Notes: generated by a model from the letters alone, not told the origin. 64,000 nt of DNA from Roseateles_B sp041905785 (GCA_041905785.1 JAYRKJ010000024.1:16309-80308); one strand, 5' to 3'; shown: positions 23,871-32,089, counted from the first letter of the stretch. Translations and numbers: made by a program.

Positions 23871-25007
23871 ATGAACACTCCGCTGACCCCGCCCCGTCGT
23901 CACCGCCACCCCTCGCCCCTGATGGCTTGCGCACTGCAGCGGATCGCCGCCGGCCTGCTGCTGGGGGCTGGTCTGCTGGGCCTGCAGCCGGCTCAGGCAC
24001 AGGCGCCGCAGATGAAGCTGCCGGCGCTCAAGAGCTTCACGGTGCAAGCCACGGCAGACGGCCCGCTCCACAGCCATGAAGCCCGCGTCGAAGCCTTGCG
24101 CCAAACCACTTTGGCGGCGCAGGTGGCTGGCGCCGTCGTCCAGTTGGACGTCAAGCCCGGTGACGTGGTCAAGGCCGGCCAGCTGCTGATGCGCCTGGAC
24201 GCCCGCAGCGCCGATCAGAGCGCCCAGGCCAGCGAGGCCCAGGCCCGGGTCGCCCGTGCCCAGCTGGAGCTGGCCCGCCGGGAACTGGACCGCCAGCAGC
24301 AGCTGTTCCGCCAGCACTTCATCAGCCAGGCCGCGCTGGACCAGGCCGAGGCCCAGTTCAAGGCGACCGACGCCCAGGTGCAGGCCCAGCTGGCCCAGGC
24401 CGGCGCGGCCCGCAGCCAGAGCGCCTGGTACCAGCTGCGCGCCCCTTATGCCGGCGTGATCGCCGAGGTGCCGGTGGTGCAGGGCGACATGGCCCTGCCC
24501 GGCCGCGCCCTGGCCGTGCTCTACGACCCCACGGCCCTGCGCGTCACCGCCCACGTGCCGCAGGGCCAGGCGCAGGCCGCGCAGGCGGCCCAAGGCCCTG
24601 CGCCCGCCCTCCTGGTGGACCTTCCCGCGCTCGGCTTGCTGGGGCAGTTGCCCAAGCGCGTGCAGTGGCTGCCCACGGTCGACAGCAGCAGCGGCACCGT
24701 TGAGCTGCGTGCCGAGCTGCCGTCCTCGATCCGGGGGCTGTCGCCGGGCCAGTTCGCCCGCATCCGTCTGAGCGGCGCTGCGGAAGCGCCGGCGCAGGCG
24801 CGGCCGCCCGCGCTGCTGGTGCCCGCGCAGGCCGTGGTGCGGCGTTCGGAGATGACCGGGCTTTATGTGCTCGACCCGCAAGGCCGCCCCCTGCTGCGCC
24901 AGGTGCGCCTGGGTGAAAGCCGCGGCGGCCAGGTCGAGATCCTCAGCGGGCTGAAGGCGGGCGAGCGCGTGGCGCTGGAGCCGCAGGCAGCCGCCCGGGT
25001 GCGCTGA
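23871..25007 (+). CDS. RND efflux periplasmic adaptor subunit
   Basis: This 378-residue membrane-fusion protein has a signal peptide (hydrophobic IAAGLLLGAGLLGLQPAQA) and a lipoyl/barrel-sandwich part (QVAGAVVQLDVKPGDVVKAG, QLLMRLDARSADQ). A Gln/Ala-rich alpha-hairpin (QASEAQARVARAQLELARRE) and a second lipoyl half with YAGVIAEVPVVQGDMALPG follow, then beta-barrel and C-terminal domains. It lacks a lipobox and metal-binding His/Met clusters. It is 13 bp upstream of the RND pump gene and is the first gene after the ArsR-controlled promoter. No outer-membrane factor is encoded beside it, so a shared TolC-type channel must be used. Confidence 0.88.
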   Translation: MNTPLTPPRRHRHPSPLMACALQRIAAGLLLGAGLLGLQPAQAQAPQMKLPALKSFTVQATADGPLHSHEARVEALRQTTLAAQVAGAVVQLDVKPGDVVKAGQLLMRLDARSADQSAQASEAQARVARAQLELARRELDRQQQLFRQHFISQAALDQAEAQFKATDAQVQAQLAQAGAARSQSAWYQLRAPYAGVIAEVPVVQGDMALPGRALAVLYDPTALRVTAHVPQGQAQAAQAAQGPAPALLVDLPALGLLGQLPKRVQWLPTVDSSSGTVELRAELPSSIRGLSPGQFARIRLSGAAEAPAQARPPALLVPAQAVVRRSEMTGLYVLDPQGRPLLRQVRLGESRGGQVEILSGLKAGERVALEPQAAARVR

Positions 25008-25020
25008 AGCGGGAGGGCAC

Positions 25021-28000
25021 ATGGTTCAGACGGACAAGCAGACCCTGGGCATGTCGGGTCGCATCGCGGCCTACTTCCAGTCCGCCCAGATCACGCCACT
25101 GCTGGCCCTGGTGGCCCTGCTGCTGGGACTCTTCGCGGTGATGGTCACGCCTCGCGAGGAGGAGCCCCAGATCAACGTCACCATGGCCCAGGTGCTGGTG
25201 CCCTTTCCCGGCGCCTCGGTCAAGGACGTGGAGCAGATGGTGGCCGGCCCCGGCGAGCAGGTGCTGTCGCAGATGGCGGGCGTCGAGCACGTGATGTCAG
25301 TCTCGCGGCCCGGGCTGGCGGTGCTGACGGTGCAGTTCAAGGTGGGGGTGCCGCGCACGGAGGCCCTGGTGCGCCTCCATGACACGGTCAGCAGCCATGC
25401 CGACTGGCTGCCCGAGGGCCTGGGCGTGCAGCAGCCGCTGATCAAGCCGCGCGGCATCGACGACGTGCCCATCCTCAGCCTGACCCTGTTCAGCGCGCAG
25501 CCCGATACCGGCGCCTACGAGCTCGAACGCGTGGCCCACAGCCTGGAGAACGAGCTCAAGCGTGTCCCCGGGACGCGTGAGGTGCAGAGCCTGGGGGGGC
25601 CCGGCCGCGCGGTGCAGGTCCAGCTCGACGCCGCCCGCCTGGCCAAGGCCGGCCTGAGCGTCGGTGAGCTGCGCCAGGCCCTGCAGTCGGCGCAGATGGG
25701 CCTGCCCTTGGGCGAACTCTTGCAGGGCGGCCAGGCCATCGCGCTGGAAGCCGGCCCCTGGCTGGCCTCGGCCCGCGACCTGGAGGAGCTGGTGGTGGGC
25801 ATACGCGAAGGCAAGCCCCTGTTCCTGCGCGAGGTCGCCCGCATCGTCGACGGTCCGCTGACGCCCAGCCGCTATGTCTGGCACGGCACGGGCGGCGCGC
25901 CTGCCGCTGCCGGCGCAGCCTCGGCGCCGCAGGGCGAGTTCCCGGCCGTCACGCTTGCCGTCACCAAAAAGGCCGGCGAGAACGCCATCGACGTGGCCAA
26001 CGCGTTGCTGCGCCGGGTGGATGAGCTGCGCAACACGGTGATCCCTGCCGACGTTCAGCTGGAAGTGACCCGCAACTACGGCGCCACCGCCAACGACAAG
26101 GCCCAGAAGCTGATCCAGAAGCTGCTCTTCGCCACGGCCTCGGTGGTGGCCCTGGTCTTTGTTGCGCTGGGCCGGCGCGAGGCCGCCATCGTCGGCACGG
26201 CCGTGATCCTGACCCTGACCGTCACGCTCTTCGCCTCCTGGGCCTGGGGCTTCACGCTCAACCGGGTTTCGCTGTTCGCGCTGATTTTCTCCATCGGCAT
26301 CCTGGTGGACGACGCCATCGTGGTCGTGGAGAACATCCACCGCCACCAGCAGCTGCATCCGGGCCGCGCCCTGGCGCGCCTGATCCCGGCAGCCGTCGAT
26401 GAGGTCGGCGGCCCCACCATTCTGGCCACGCTGACGGTCATCGCCGCGCTGCTCCCCATGGCCTTCGTCAGCGGCCTGATGGGGCCGTACATGGGGCCCA
26501 TCCCCATCAACGCCAGCATGGGCATGCTGCTGTCCCTGGCCATCGCCTTCATCGTCACGCCCTGGCTGGCGCGCCTGTGGATGAAGGCCCTGCCGGCCGA
26601 CGAGGCGGGCGACCCCGAGGCGCTGCACGGCCTCTCGGCGCGGCTCGCCCCGCTGTTCACGCGCCTGTTCGCCCCGCTGCTGGATGCCGACCGCGGGGCA
26701 CGCAGCCGGCGTCTGCTGGGGCTGGGAATCGCCGGATTGATCGCGCTGTCGCTGGCCTTGCCGCTGGCGGGCTTGGTGATGCTGAAGATGCTGCCCTTCG
26801 ACAACAAGTCCGAACTCCAGCTGGTGGTGGACCTGCCGGCCGGCACGCCCGTGGAGCAGACCGCTGCCGTGATGCATGAGCTGGGCGCCTACCTGGCCAC
26901 GGTGCCCGAGGTCCTGCACTACCAGGCCTATGCCGGCACGGCCTCGCCCATCAATTTCAACGGCCTGGTGCGCCAGTACGAGCTGCGCGCCGGCAGCGAG
27001 CAGGGCGACATGCAGGTCAAGCTGGTCGAGAAGCAGCATCGCAAGTCACAAAGCCATGCCATCGCCACCCGGCTGCGCCCGCCGCTGCAGGCCATAGGCC
27101 GGCGCTTTGGCGCCAACGTCAAGGTCGTGGAAGTGCCGCCGGGGCCTCCGGTGCTGGCGCCGATCGTGGCCGAGGTCTACGGGCCGGACGATGCCGGCCG
27201 GCTGCAGCTGGCCGGCCAGGTGCGCCGGGTCTTCGAGCAGCAGGAGGGGCTGGTCGACGTGGACGACAGCAGCATCGCCGCCGCCCCACGCCGGCTGCTG
27301 CTGGTGCAGCGCGCCAAGGCCGCCCAGCTCGGCGTGAGCCAGGCGGACATCGTCAGCACGCTGCGCACGGCGCAGGCAGGCGAGGCCGTGGTCTGGCTGC
27401 ATGACCAGAGCAAATACCCCACCGCGGCCCGCTTGCAGCTGCCGCCCGAGCAGCAAGGCAGCCTGGACGCCCTGCTCTCGCTTCGCGTGCGCTCGGCGGC
27501 GGGCGCGCTGGTGCCGCTGCGCGAGCTGGTGGTGATCACCGACACCCAGCGCGAACAGCCCCTGCATCACAAGGACCTGCTGCCGGTGAACTACGTCGTG
27601 GGCGACATGGCCGGCCGCGTGGACAGCCCGCTCTACGGCATGTTCCGGATGCGCGGTGCGCTGCAGCAGCTGCAGGCGCCGGACGGCGCCGCGCTGGACG
27701 AGTACTTCATCCGCCAGCCCGACGACGCCCTGCGCGCCTATGCCCTCAAGTGGGACGGCGAATGGCAGATCACCTACGAGACCTTCCGCGACATGGGCGC
27801 CGCCTACGCCGTGGGCCTCGTGCTGATCTACCTGCTGGTGGTGGCGCAGTTCGGCTCTTACCTGACGCCGCTGATCATCATGGCACCCATCCCGCTGACG
27901 CTGATCGGCGTGTTGCCCGGCCATGCGCTGCTGGGCGCGCAGTTCACGGCCACCAGCATGATCGGCATGATCGCGCTGGCCGGCATCATCGTGCGCAACT

Positions 28001-28311
28001 CCATCCTGCTGGTGGACTTCATCCACCTGCAGGTGCGCGCCGGCACGCCGCTGGAAGCCGCCATCCTGCGCTCGGCCATCACGCGCGCCCAGCCCATCCT
28101 GCTGACGGGCCTGGCGGCCATGCTGGGCGCCTTCTTCATCCTCGACGACCCGATCTTCAATGGCCTGGCCATCTCGCTGATCTTCGGCATCCTGGTCTCG
28201 ACGCTGCTGACCCTCGTCGTCATCCCGACGCTGTTCTACGCCGCCTACCACCGTCGCCTGCACCTGCTGCAAGGCGACATCGCGACCCACCCCAACCCGG
28301 AAGGAGCCTGA
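25021..28311 (+). CDS. RND family efflux permease of the ArsR-controlled cluster
   Basis: This 1096-residue inner-membrane protein has 12 predicted helices and two large periplasmic loops. It shows the RND pattern VTPREEEPQINVTMAQVLVP near the start, GILVDDAIVVVENIHRHQQ in the TM4 region (the Asp-Asp proton relay) and MIALAGIIVRNSILLVDFIH in TM10. PREEEPQ is typical of the less-studied AcrB-like group found with thiol/sulfur genes and differs from the HME metal pumps. A Pro/Ala-rich insert (GGAPAAAGAASAPQG) lies in the first loop. Neighbours trxC, OsmC and DUF2892 suggest export of an electrophile, thiol adduct or sulfur compound. The substrate is unknown. Confidence 0.9.
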   Translation: MVQTDKQTLGMSGRIAAYFQSAQITPLLALVALLLGLFAVMVTPREEEPQINVTMAQVLVPFPGASVKDVEQMVAGPGEQVLSQMAGVEHVMSVSRPGLAVLTVQFKVGVPRTEALVRLHDTVSSHADWLPEGLGVQQPLIKPRGIDDVPILSLTLFSAQPDTGAYELERVAHSLENELKRVPGTREVQSLGGPGRAVQVQLDAARLAKAGLSVGELRQALQSAQMGLPLGELLQGGQAIALEAGPWLASARDLEELVVGIREGKPLFLREVARIVDGPLTPSRYVWHGTGGAPAAAGAASAPQGEFPAVTLAVTKKAGENAIDVANALLRRVDELRNTVIPADVQLEVTRNYGATANDKAQKLIQKLLFATASVVALVFVALGRREAAIVGTAVILTLTVTLFASWAWGFTLNRVSLFALIFSIGILVDDAIVVVENIHRHQQLHPGRALARLIPAAVDEVGGPTILATLTVIAALLPMAFVSGLMGPYMGPIPINASMGMLLSLAIAFIVTPWLARLWMKALPADEAGDPEALHGLSARLAPLFTRLFAPLLDADRGARSRRLLGLGIAGLIALSLALPLAGLVMLKMLPFDNKSELQLVVDLPAGTPVEQTAAVMHELGAYLATVPEVLHYQAYAGTASPINFNGLVRQYELRAGSEQGDMQVKLVEKQHRKSQSHAIATRLRPPLQAIGRRFGANVKVVEVPPGPPVLAPIVAEVYGPDDAGRLQLAGQVRRVFEQQEGLVDVDDSSIAAAPRRLLLVQRAKAAQLGVSQADIVSTLRTAQAGEAVVWLHDQSKYPTAARLQLPPEQQGSLDALLSLRVRSAAGALVPLRELVVITDTQREQPLHHKDLLPVNYVVGDMAGRVDSPLYGMFRMRGALQQLQAPDGAALDEYFIRQPDDALRAYALKWDGEWQITYETFRDMGAAYAVGLVLIYLLVVAQFGSYLTPLIIMAPIPLTLIGVLPGHALLGAQFTATSMIGMIALAGIIVRNSILLVDFIHLQVRAGTPLEAAILRSAITRAQPILLTGLAAMLGAFFILDDPIFNGLAISLIFGILVSTLLTLVVIPTLFYAAYHRRLHLLQGDIATHPNPEGA

Positions 28312-28312
28312 C

Positions 28313-28522
28313 ATGACCTCCTGGCAAATCGTCCGCATCGCCGCCGGCAGCTTCGTGCTGCTGTCCCTGGCCCTGGGAATCCCAGGCAGCCCTGTGTTCC
28401 ACTCGAGCTGGTGGCTGGCCTTCACGGCCTTCGTCGGCCTCAACCTGCTGCAGAGCGGCTTCACCCGCTGGTGCCTGATGGAAAGCCTGCTGCGCAAACT
28501 CGGGGTACCCCCCGGCTGCTGA
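28313..28522 (+). CDS. DUF2892 (YgaP-like) small membrane protein
   Basis: This 69-residue protein has two hydrophobic helices (VRIAAGSFVLLSLALGIPG and WWLAFTAFVGLNLLQSGFT) followed by RWCLMESLLRKLGVPPGC. This is the DUF2892 fold, also the membrane part of the E. coli rhodanese YgaP. The two cysteines in the second half could handle persulfide or thiols. GGAG precedes the ATG, 1 bp after the RND pump stop, so it is in the same operon. Linkage to thioredoxin and OsmC genes is consistent with a sulfur-stress role, which is inferred. Confidence 0.82.
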   Translation: MTSWQIVRIAAGSFVLLSLALGIPGSPVFHSSWWLAFTAFVGLNLLQSGFTRWCLMESLLRKLGVPPGC

Positions 28523-28538
28523 ACGAGGAGATACAAGC

Positions 28539-28973
28539 ATGCATCTGGTCTGTGCCCAATGCGGGGCGATCAACCGCGTCCCTGAGGCCCGATTGCAGGA
28601 CCAACCGGTCTGCGGCCGCTGCGGGGCGGCCATCGCGCCCGCCCATCCCCAGCCCCTGAGCGACGAACGGTTCGCGGACTACATCGCCAAGACGCAAGCC
28701 CCGGTGCTGGTGGACTTCTGGGCGGCCTGGTGCGGTCCCTGCCGCATGATGGCGCCGCAGTTCGAAGCCGCCGCCAAGCAGGCGCCCGGTGTGCGCTTCG
28801 TCAAGGTGGACACCGAGGCCTGCCCGCAAACTGCAGCGCGCTTGAACATCCGCAGCATCCCGACCCTGGCCCTGTTCCTCGATGGCCAGGAGATCGCACG
28901 GCAAAGCGGCGCCATGCCGGCCGCCGATCTGCTGCGATGGCTGCAATCCCATCTCCAGAAAGGACATGCCTGA
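28539..28973 (+). CDS. trxC: Thioredoxin TrxC (thioredoxin 2 with zinc finger)
   Basis: This 144-residue protein has an N-terminal zinc ribbon with Cys5, Cys8, Cys25 and Cys28 and a thioredoxin domain with the WCGPC active site (Cys65, Cys68) and the cis-Pro motif SIPTLALF. TrxC reduces protein disulfides and is typically induced by oxidative stress. Here it is the fourth gene of the RND operon, not a stand-alone gene. Its TGA overlaps the OsmC start (TGATG at 28971-28975). The position suggests that it regenerates thiols oxidised by the compound that the cluster handles. Confidence 0.93.
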   Translation: MHLVCAQCGAINRVPEARLQDQPVCGRCGAAIAPAHPQPLSDERFADYIAKTQAPVLVDFWAAWCGPCRMMAPQFEAAAKQAPGVRFVKVDTEACPQTAARLNIRSIPTLALFLDGQEIARQSGAMPAADLLRWLQSHLQKGHA

Positions 28974-29428
28974 TGAGCGATGAACTCGTTCGCGTCGACC
29001 TGATCCAGCAGGCGGACTACCGCTTCGACACCCGTTTTGGTGCCGACGTTCCGGCCCTGCTGACCGACGAGCCACCGCCCCTGGGAACGGGCCGCGGGCC
29101 CTCGCCCGTGCAGTTGCTGTGCGCGGCCGTGGGCAACTGCCTGTCGGACTCCCTGCTCTTTGCCCTGCGCAAGTACAAGCAGGCGCCGGAGCCGCTGCGC
29201 TGCAGCGTGGAGGCGCAGGTGGGCCGCAATGCCGAAGGCCGCCTGCGCGTGCTGGCCATGCATGCACGCCTGCAGCTGGGCGTCCCCGCCGCTGCGCTGC
29301 AGCACCTGGATCGCGTGCTGGGTCAGTTCGAAGCCTTCTGCACCGTGACCCAGAGCGTGGGCCAGGGCATTGCCATCTCGACGGAAGTGAGGGACGCCGA
29401 GGGAATGCTGCTCAAACCGCCCCACTGA
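28973..29428 (+). CDS. OsmC/Ohr-family peroxiredoxin-like protein
   Basis: This 151-residue protein carries the OsmC fold with SPVQLLCAAVGNCLSDSLLF (Cys56) and FEAFCTVTQSV (Cys123), the catalytic cysteine pair of the family. OsmC and Ohr proteins reduce organic hydroperoxides, and some act on persulfides and polysulfides. The start codon overlaps the trxC stop, so translation is coupled, placing thioredoxin next to a thiol peroxidase. The last codons lie under an ANR-type box (29425-29438) that may drive the next gene. Exact substrate not determinable. Confidence 0.88.
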   Translation: MSDELVRVDLIQQADYRFDTRFGADVPALLTDEPPPLGTGRGPSPVQLLCAAVGNCLSDSLLFALRKYKQAPEPLRCSVEAQVGRNAEGRLRVLAMHARLQLGVPAAALQHLDRVLGQFEAFCTVTQSVGQGIAISTEVRDAEGMLLKPPH

Positions 29429-29438
29429 TCCAGATCAA
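29425..29438 (+). promoter_or_regulatory. ANR/FNR-type box upstream of the second DUF2892 gene
   Basis: CTGAT-CCAG-ATCAA matches TTGAT-N4-ATCAA at 9 of 10 half-site positions. It covers the stop codon of the OsmC gene and lies 54-67 bp before the ATG of the DUF2892 gene at 29492, a fitting distance for a class II Fnr-type promoter. Confidence 0.6.
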
Positions 29439-29491
29439 GCGCCGCCTTCGGGTTGCGCTTCAAGCTCTTGTTGTCAAGAAGGAGTCGCACC

Positions 29492-29689
29492 ATGCAAGCC
29501 AATGTCGGAACCCTGGACCGGGCGATGCGCATCATCGCCGGGATCGTGCTGATCGCCGGCACGCTGCTGGGCTTCATCGGCGCCTGGGGCTGGATAGGCG
29601 TGGTCTTCATCGCCACCGGCCTGCTGCGCTTCTGTCCGGCCTACCTGCCGTTCGGCGCGAGCACCTGCAAGGCACCGGACAAGCACTGA
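29492..29689 (+). CDS. DUF2892 (YgaP-like) membrane protein, second copy
   Basis: This 65-residue protein, MQANVGTLDRAMRIIAGIVL followed by two membrane helices and LLRFCPAYLPFGASTC, is a classic DUF2892 protein with two cysteines near the C-terminus. AAGGAG lies before the ATG at 29492. It is 63 bp after the OsmC gene, with an ANR-like box between, so it may be expressed from its own low-oxygen promoter and by read-through from the RND operon. It differs from the first copy (28313-28522) in the Cys spacing and N-terminus. Function unknown. Confidence 0.88.
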   Translation: MQANVGTLDRAMRIIAGIVLIAGTLLGFIGAWGWIGVVFIATGLLRFCPAYLPFGASTCKAPDKH

Positions 29690-29720
29690 GCGCCTTCGCC
29701 GCGGCACCCTCAGGCCGGGA

Positions 29721-29737
29721 GCGGGGTCAGGTCTTGC
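29721..29737 (+). repeat. Dispersed 15-bp motif, copy 3 (intergenic)
   Basis: GCGGGGTCAGGTCTTGC lies in the 183-bp gap before the thioesterase gene. It is the exact reverse complement of copy 1 over 17 bp. Otherwise the gap shows no clear signal. Confidence 0.7.
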
Positions 29738-29872
29738 CTGAGTCCTTGGCCTTTTGCGCCGGCCCCAGCGCGCGGCACTCGCACCGGCCAGCTCCAACGC
29801 TGTCACCTCGGCGTCATTCAGCAGGGGAAGGCCCCAGGCCCGGGACGGCCACGCCTGGGATAGTGTTGGGGC

Positions 29873-30352
29873 ATGAGTACCCTCCTGCCCCGCACGGTCT
29901 TCGAGGCCGAGTTCACGAGCGCCCTGTGCCAGATCTTCGAGGAGCACATCGCCTTCAACAAGGTTCTGGGCCTGCAGGTCACGGCGCTGGAGGCCCAGGC
30001 GGCCGAAACCGCCGTGGCGATGAGGCCCGAGCTGATCGGCCATTTCGCCCATCAGCGCATGCATGGCGGCGTGATCTCCGCCACACTGGACGCCCTGGGC
30101 GGCCTGGCCGTGATGGCCGCCATCGGTGACCGGCACCGGGAGGAAGCGCCGGCCGCGCGCCTGCTGCGCTTCAACAAGCTGGGCACCATCGACCTGCGAG
30201 TGGACTACCTGCGCCCGGCCATCGGCGAGCGCTTCCACGCCCGGGCCGAAGTGCTGCGCCTGGGCAGCCGCGTGGCCAGCACCCGCATGGAATTCATGGA
30301 CTCGCAAGGGCGGCTGCTGAGCACAGGCTCGGCAGCCTACATGGTGTCCTGA
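29873..30352 (+). CDS. Hotdog-fold thioesterase family protein
   Basis: This 159-residue protein has the PaaI/YiiD-like hotdog core: GHFAHQRMHGGVISATLDALGGLAVMAA (the helix with the conserved HGG) and LGTIDLRVDYLRPAIGERFHARAEVLRLGSRVA. Such proteins hydrolyse acyl-CoA or acyl-ACP thioesters, often in aromatic or fatty-acid metabolism. It stands alone, followed by a tandem-repeat array and a hairpin element, and it is convergent with the PAS-GGDEF gene. Substrate unknown. Confidence 0.85.
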   Translation: MSTLLPRTVFEAEFTSALCQIFEEHIAFNKVLGLQVTALEAQAAETAVAMRPELIGHFAHQRMHGGVISATLDALGGLAVMAAIGDRHREEAPAARLLRFNKLGTIDLRVDYLRPAIGERFHARAEVLRLGSRVASTRMEFMDSQGRLLSTGSAAYMVS

Positions 30353-30369
30353 CGCGCATCCGCCCCCCG

Positions 30370-30542
30370 CACGGCGCAGCCCGTGCCCCGCACCGCGCAG
30401 CCCGAGCCCCACACGGCGCAGCCCGTGCCCCACACGGCGCAGCCCATGCCCCCGCACGGCGCAGCCCATGCCCCCGCACGGCGCAGCCCATGCCCCCGCA
30501 CGGCGCAGCCCGTGCCCCCGCACGGCGCAGCCCGTGCCCCCG
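30370..30542. repeat. 21-22 bp tandem array, eight units
   Basis: Units of CACGGCGCAGCCCGTGCCCC type start at 30370, 30391, 30412, 30433, 30455, 30477, 30499 and 30521, with a partial ninth at 30543. The first three units are 21 bp, the rest 22 bp (an extra C). Units 4-6 read CCCATG in place of CCCGTG. Most units contain a 5-bp inverted repeat CACGG/CCGTG. Identity between units is high, so the array is recent or homogenised. It lies between two convergent genes. Confidence 0.95.
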
Positions 30543-30552
30543 CACGGAGCGC

Positions 30553-30611
30553 GCTGATCCGGCTTCGCCGGTCAGCCGCGCTCGCCCCCTTGAGGGGGCT
30601 CGCGAAGCGAG
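30553..30611. repeat. REP-like compound hairpin element
   Basis: Three hairpins follow each other: a GCTGA...TCAGC stem with a GCTTCGCC centre (30553-30576), GCCCCC-TTGA-GGGGGC (30584-30599), and CTCGC-GAA-GCGAG (30599-30611). This resembles extragenic palindromes widespread in Burkholderiales. The stop codon of the PAS-GGDEF gene (30572-30574) falls inside the element. Confidence 0.75.
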
Positions 30612-32089
30612 TAGGGGGTGGTCAAGTAATACTCCCGCTTCTGCTCATACATCATCGCGTCGGCCCGGTGTATGGCGGCCTCGACGCGCTCTTCGCCCAG
30701 CCAGACGGCGCGGCCCATGGACATCGTCAGCGGCGTGCCCGCGTGGAACTGGTTGTTGAGTTCCAGCAGTTCCAGGATCTGCCCCTGCACCGCCTCCACG
30801 GCCGCCTCGTCGGCGCCGGGCATGAGCACCACGAACTCATCGCCGCCGATGCGCGAAGCCGTCATGGGCGGCTCCACCGCCTTGGCCAGCACCTCGCCGG
30901 CGCGGCGCAGCAGGGCGTCGCCGGCGGCATGGCCGGCGTCGTCGTTGAGCCGCTTCAGGCCGTTGACGTCAATCATCAAAATGCCCAGCGGTGCCAGGCC
31001 ACGGCGCTCCAGGCGGTTGATCTCGTCGCTGAAGAAGCTGCGGTTGCGCAGCTTGGTCAGCGCATCATGCTTGCCCAGGAACTCGAGATAGGCCTCGGCC
31101 TTCTTGCGCGCGCTGATGTCGGTCAGCGAGACCTGCACCAGCGACCAGTCATGCTCATAGCCCGGCAGCACGCTGAACTGCAGGTGCACGTGCAGCAGCT
31201 CACCGTCCAGCGTGTAGTTCACCGTCTCACGCTGCTGGAAGATCGTCCCGTTCCACAGCTCGATCAGCTGCTCGGTGAAGGGCCGGCGCATTTCATCGCG
31301 GAACACGTCGCTGAGCCTGGCCACGAGCGTGGCCTGGTCGGGCGCGCGGAACATGCGCAGGGTCTGCCGGTTGACGCGCAGCACACGGATCTGCGCCATG
31401 CAGCGGTCGACGAAGTCCGGATGCACGTCGGTGAAGGTGCGGAAGTCGCTGATGCCCTGCTCGCGGGCCTCGTCCAGCAGGCGCTTCACGCCGCTGAAGT
31501 CCTCCACCCACAGCGAGACCGGCGAATGGTCAAACAGCCCGTTGGCGTAGCGCTCGCTGGCCTGCAGTTCGCGCCGGGCCTGCTCACGGGCGGTGATGTC
31601 CTCCAGCGAGAGCAGCACCCGCGACCAATCCGCTTCATGGCCCGGCAGCACGCGCACCTGCAGGTGCACGTCCAGACGGCGGCCGTCCAGCGTGTAGTTG
31701 ACGGTCTGGCTGTCGTAGCTCAGCGCGCCGTTCCAGAGGCGTTCCAGATCCTGCACATGGTGTTCCAGCATTTCGTCACGGAACACAGCCCCGAGATTGG
31801 CCAGCAGATGGTCCTGGTCGCGGGCACCGAAAAGGTCCAGGGTCCTGCGGTTGACGCACAGGACGCGTATGCATTCGGCGCACTGGCGCAAGTCCGCCCG
31901 ATGCTGCATCAGATGGGCCCGCAGATGGGTCACGCCCTGGGCGCGCAGGCGCTGGAACAGGGTCGCCAGGGCACTGAAGTCCTCCAGCCAAAGCGAGACC
32001 GGCGCCAGCTCGAAGAGGGGGAACCATTCCTGCACCGTGGCATGAGGCTGCGGGTCAGGGCGGGAAGTGGCGCGTTCGTCGGCTTGCAT
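30572..32089 (-). CDS. Cytoplasmic diguanylate cyclase with two PAS-like domains
   Basis: This 505-residue soluble protein has two tandem copies of a similar PAS-like module (about 22-170 and 182-330), each with the pattern APVSLWLEDFS or SPVSLWVEDFSGV, a ...IRVLRVNRQTLRMF... core and VQVSLTDIS at the end. The GGDEF domain follows (GGDEF at 415-419). The residues where the I-site RxxD is expected are EPPM, so product inhibition through that site is absent. The last dozen residues (LREPPQGGERG) are encoded by a REP-like element that supplies the stop codon. No signal peptide. The ligand of the PAS domains is unknown. Confidence 0.88.
   Translation of the reverse strand: MQADERATSRPDPQPHATVQEWFPLFELAPVSLWLEDFSALATLFQRLRAQGVTHLRAHLMQHRADLRQCAECIRVLCVNRRTLDLFGARDQDHLLANLGAVFRDEMLEHHVQDLERLWNGALSYDSQTVNYTLDGRRLDVHLQVRVLPGHEADWSRVLLSLEDITAREQARRELQASERYANGLFDHSPVSLWVEDFSGVKRLLDEAREQGISDFRTFTDVHPDFVDRCMAQIRVLRVNRQTLRMFRAPDQATLVARLSDVFRDEMRRPFTEQLIELWNGTIFQQRETVNYTLDGELLHVHLQFSVLPGYEHDWSLVQVSLTDISARKKAEAYLEFLGKHDALTKLRNRSFFSDEINRLERRGLAPLGILMIDVNGLKRLNDDAGHAAGDALLRRAGEVLAKAVEPPMTASRIGGDEFVVLMPGADEAAVEAVQGQILELLELNNQFHAGTPLTMSMGRAVWLGEERVEAAIHRADAMMYEQKREYYLTTPYSLREPPQGGERG

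Noticed and set aside
29690..29872. Small gene on the minus strand between DUF2892 and the thioesterase gene
   Set aside because: No start codon with ribosome-binding site and no recognisable protein; only the dispersed motif was seen.
30370..30542. CRISPR array
   Set aside because: Units are contiguous without unique spacers, and no cas gene is near. It is a tandem repeat.
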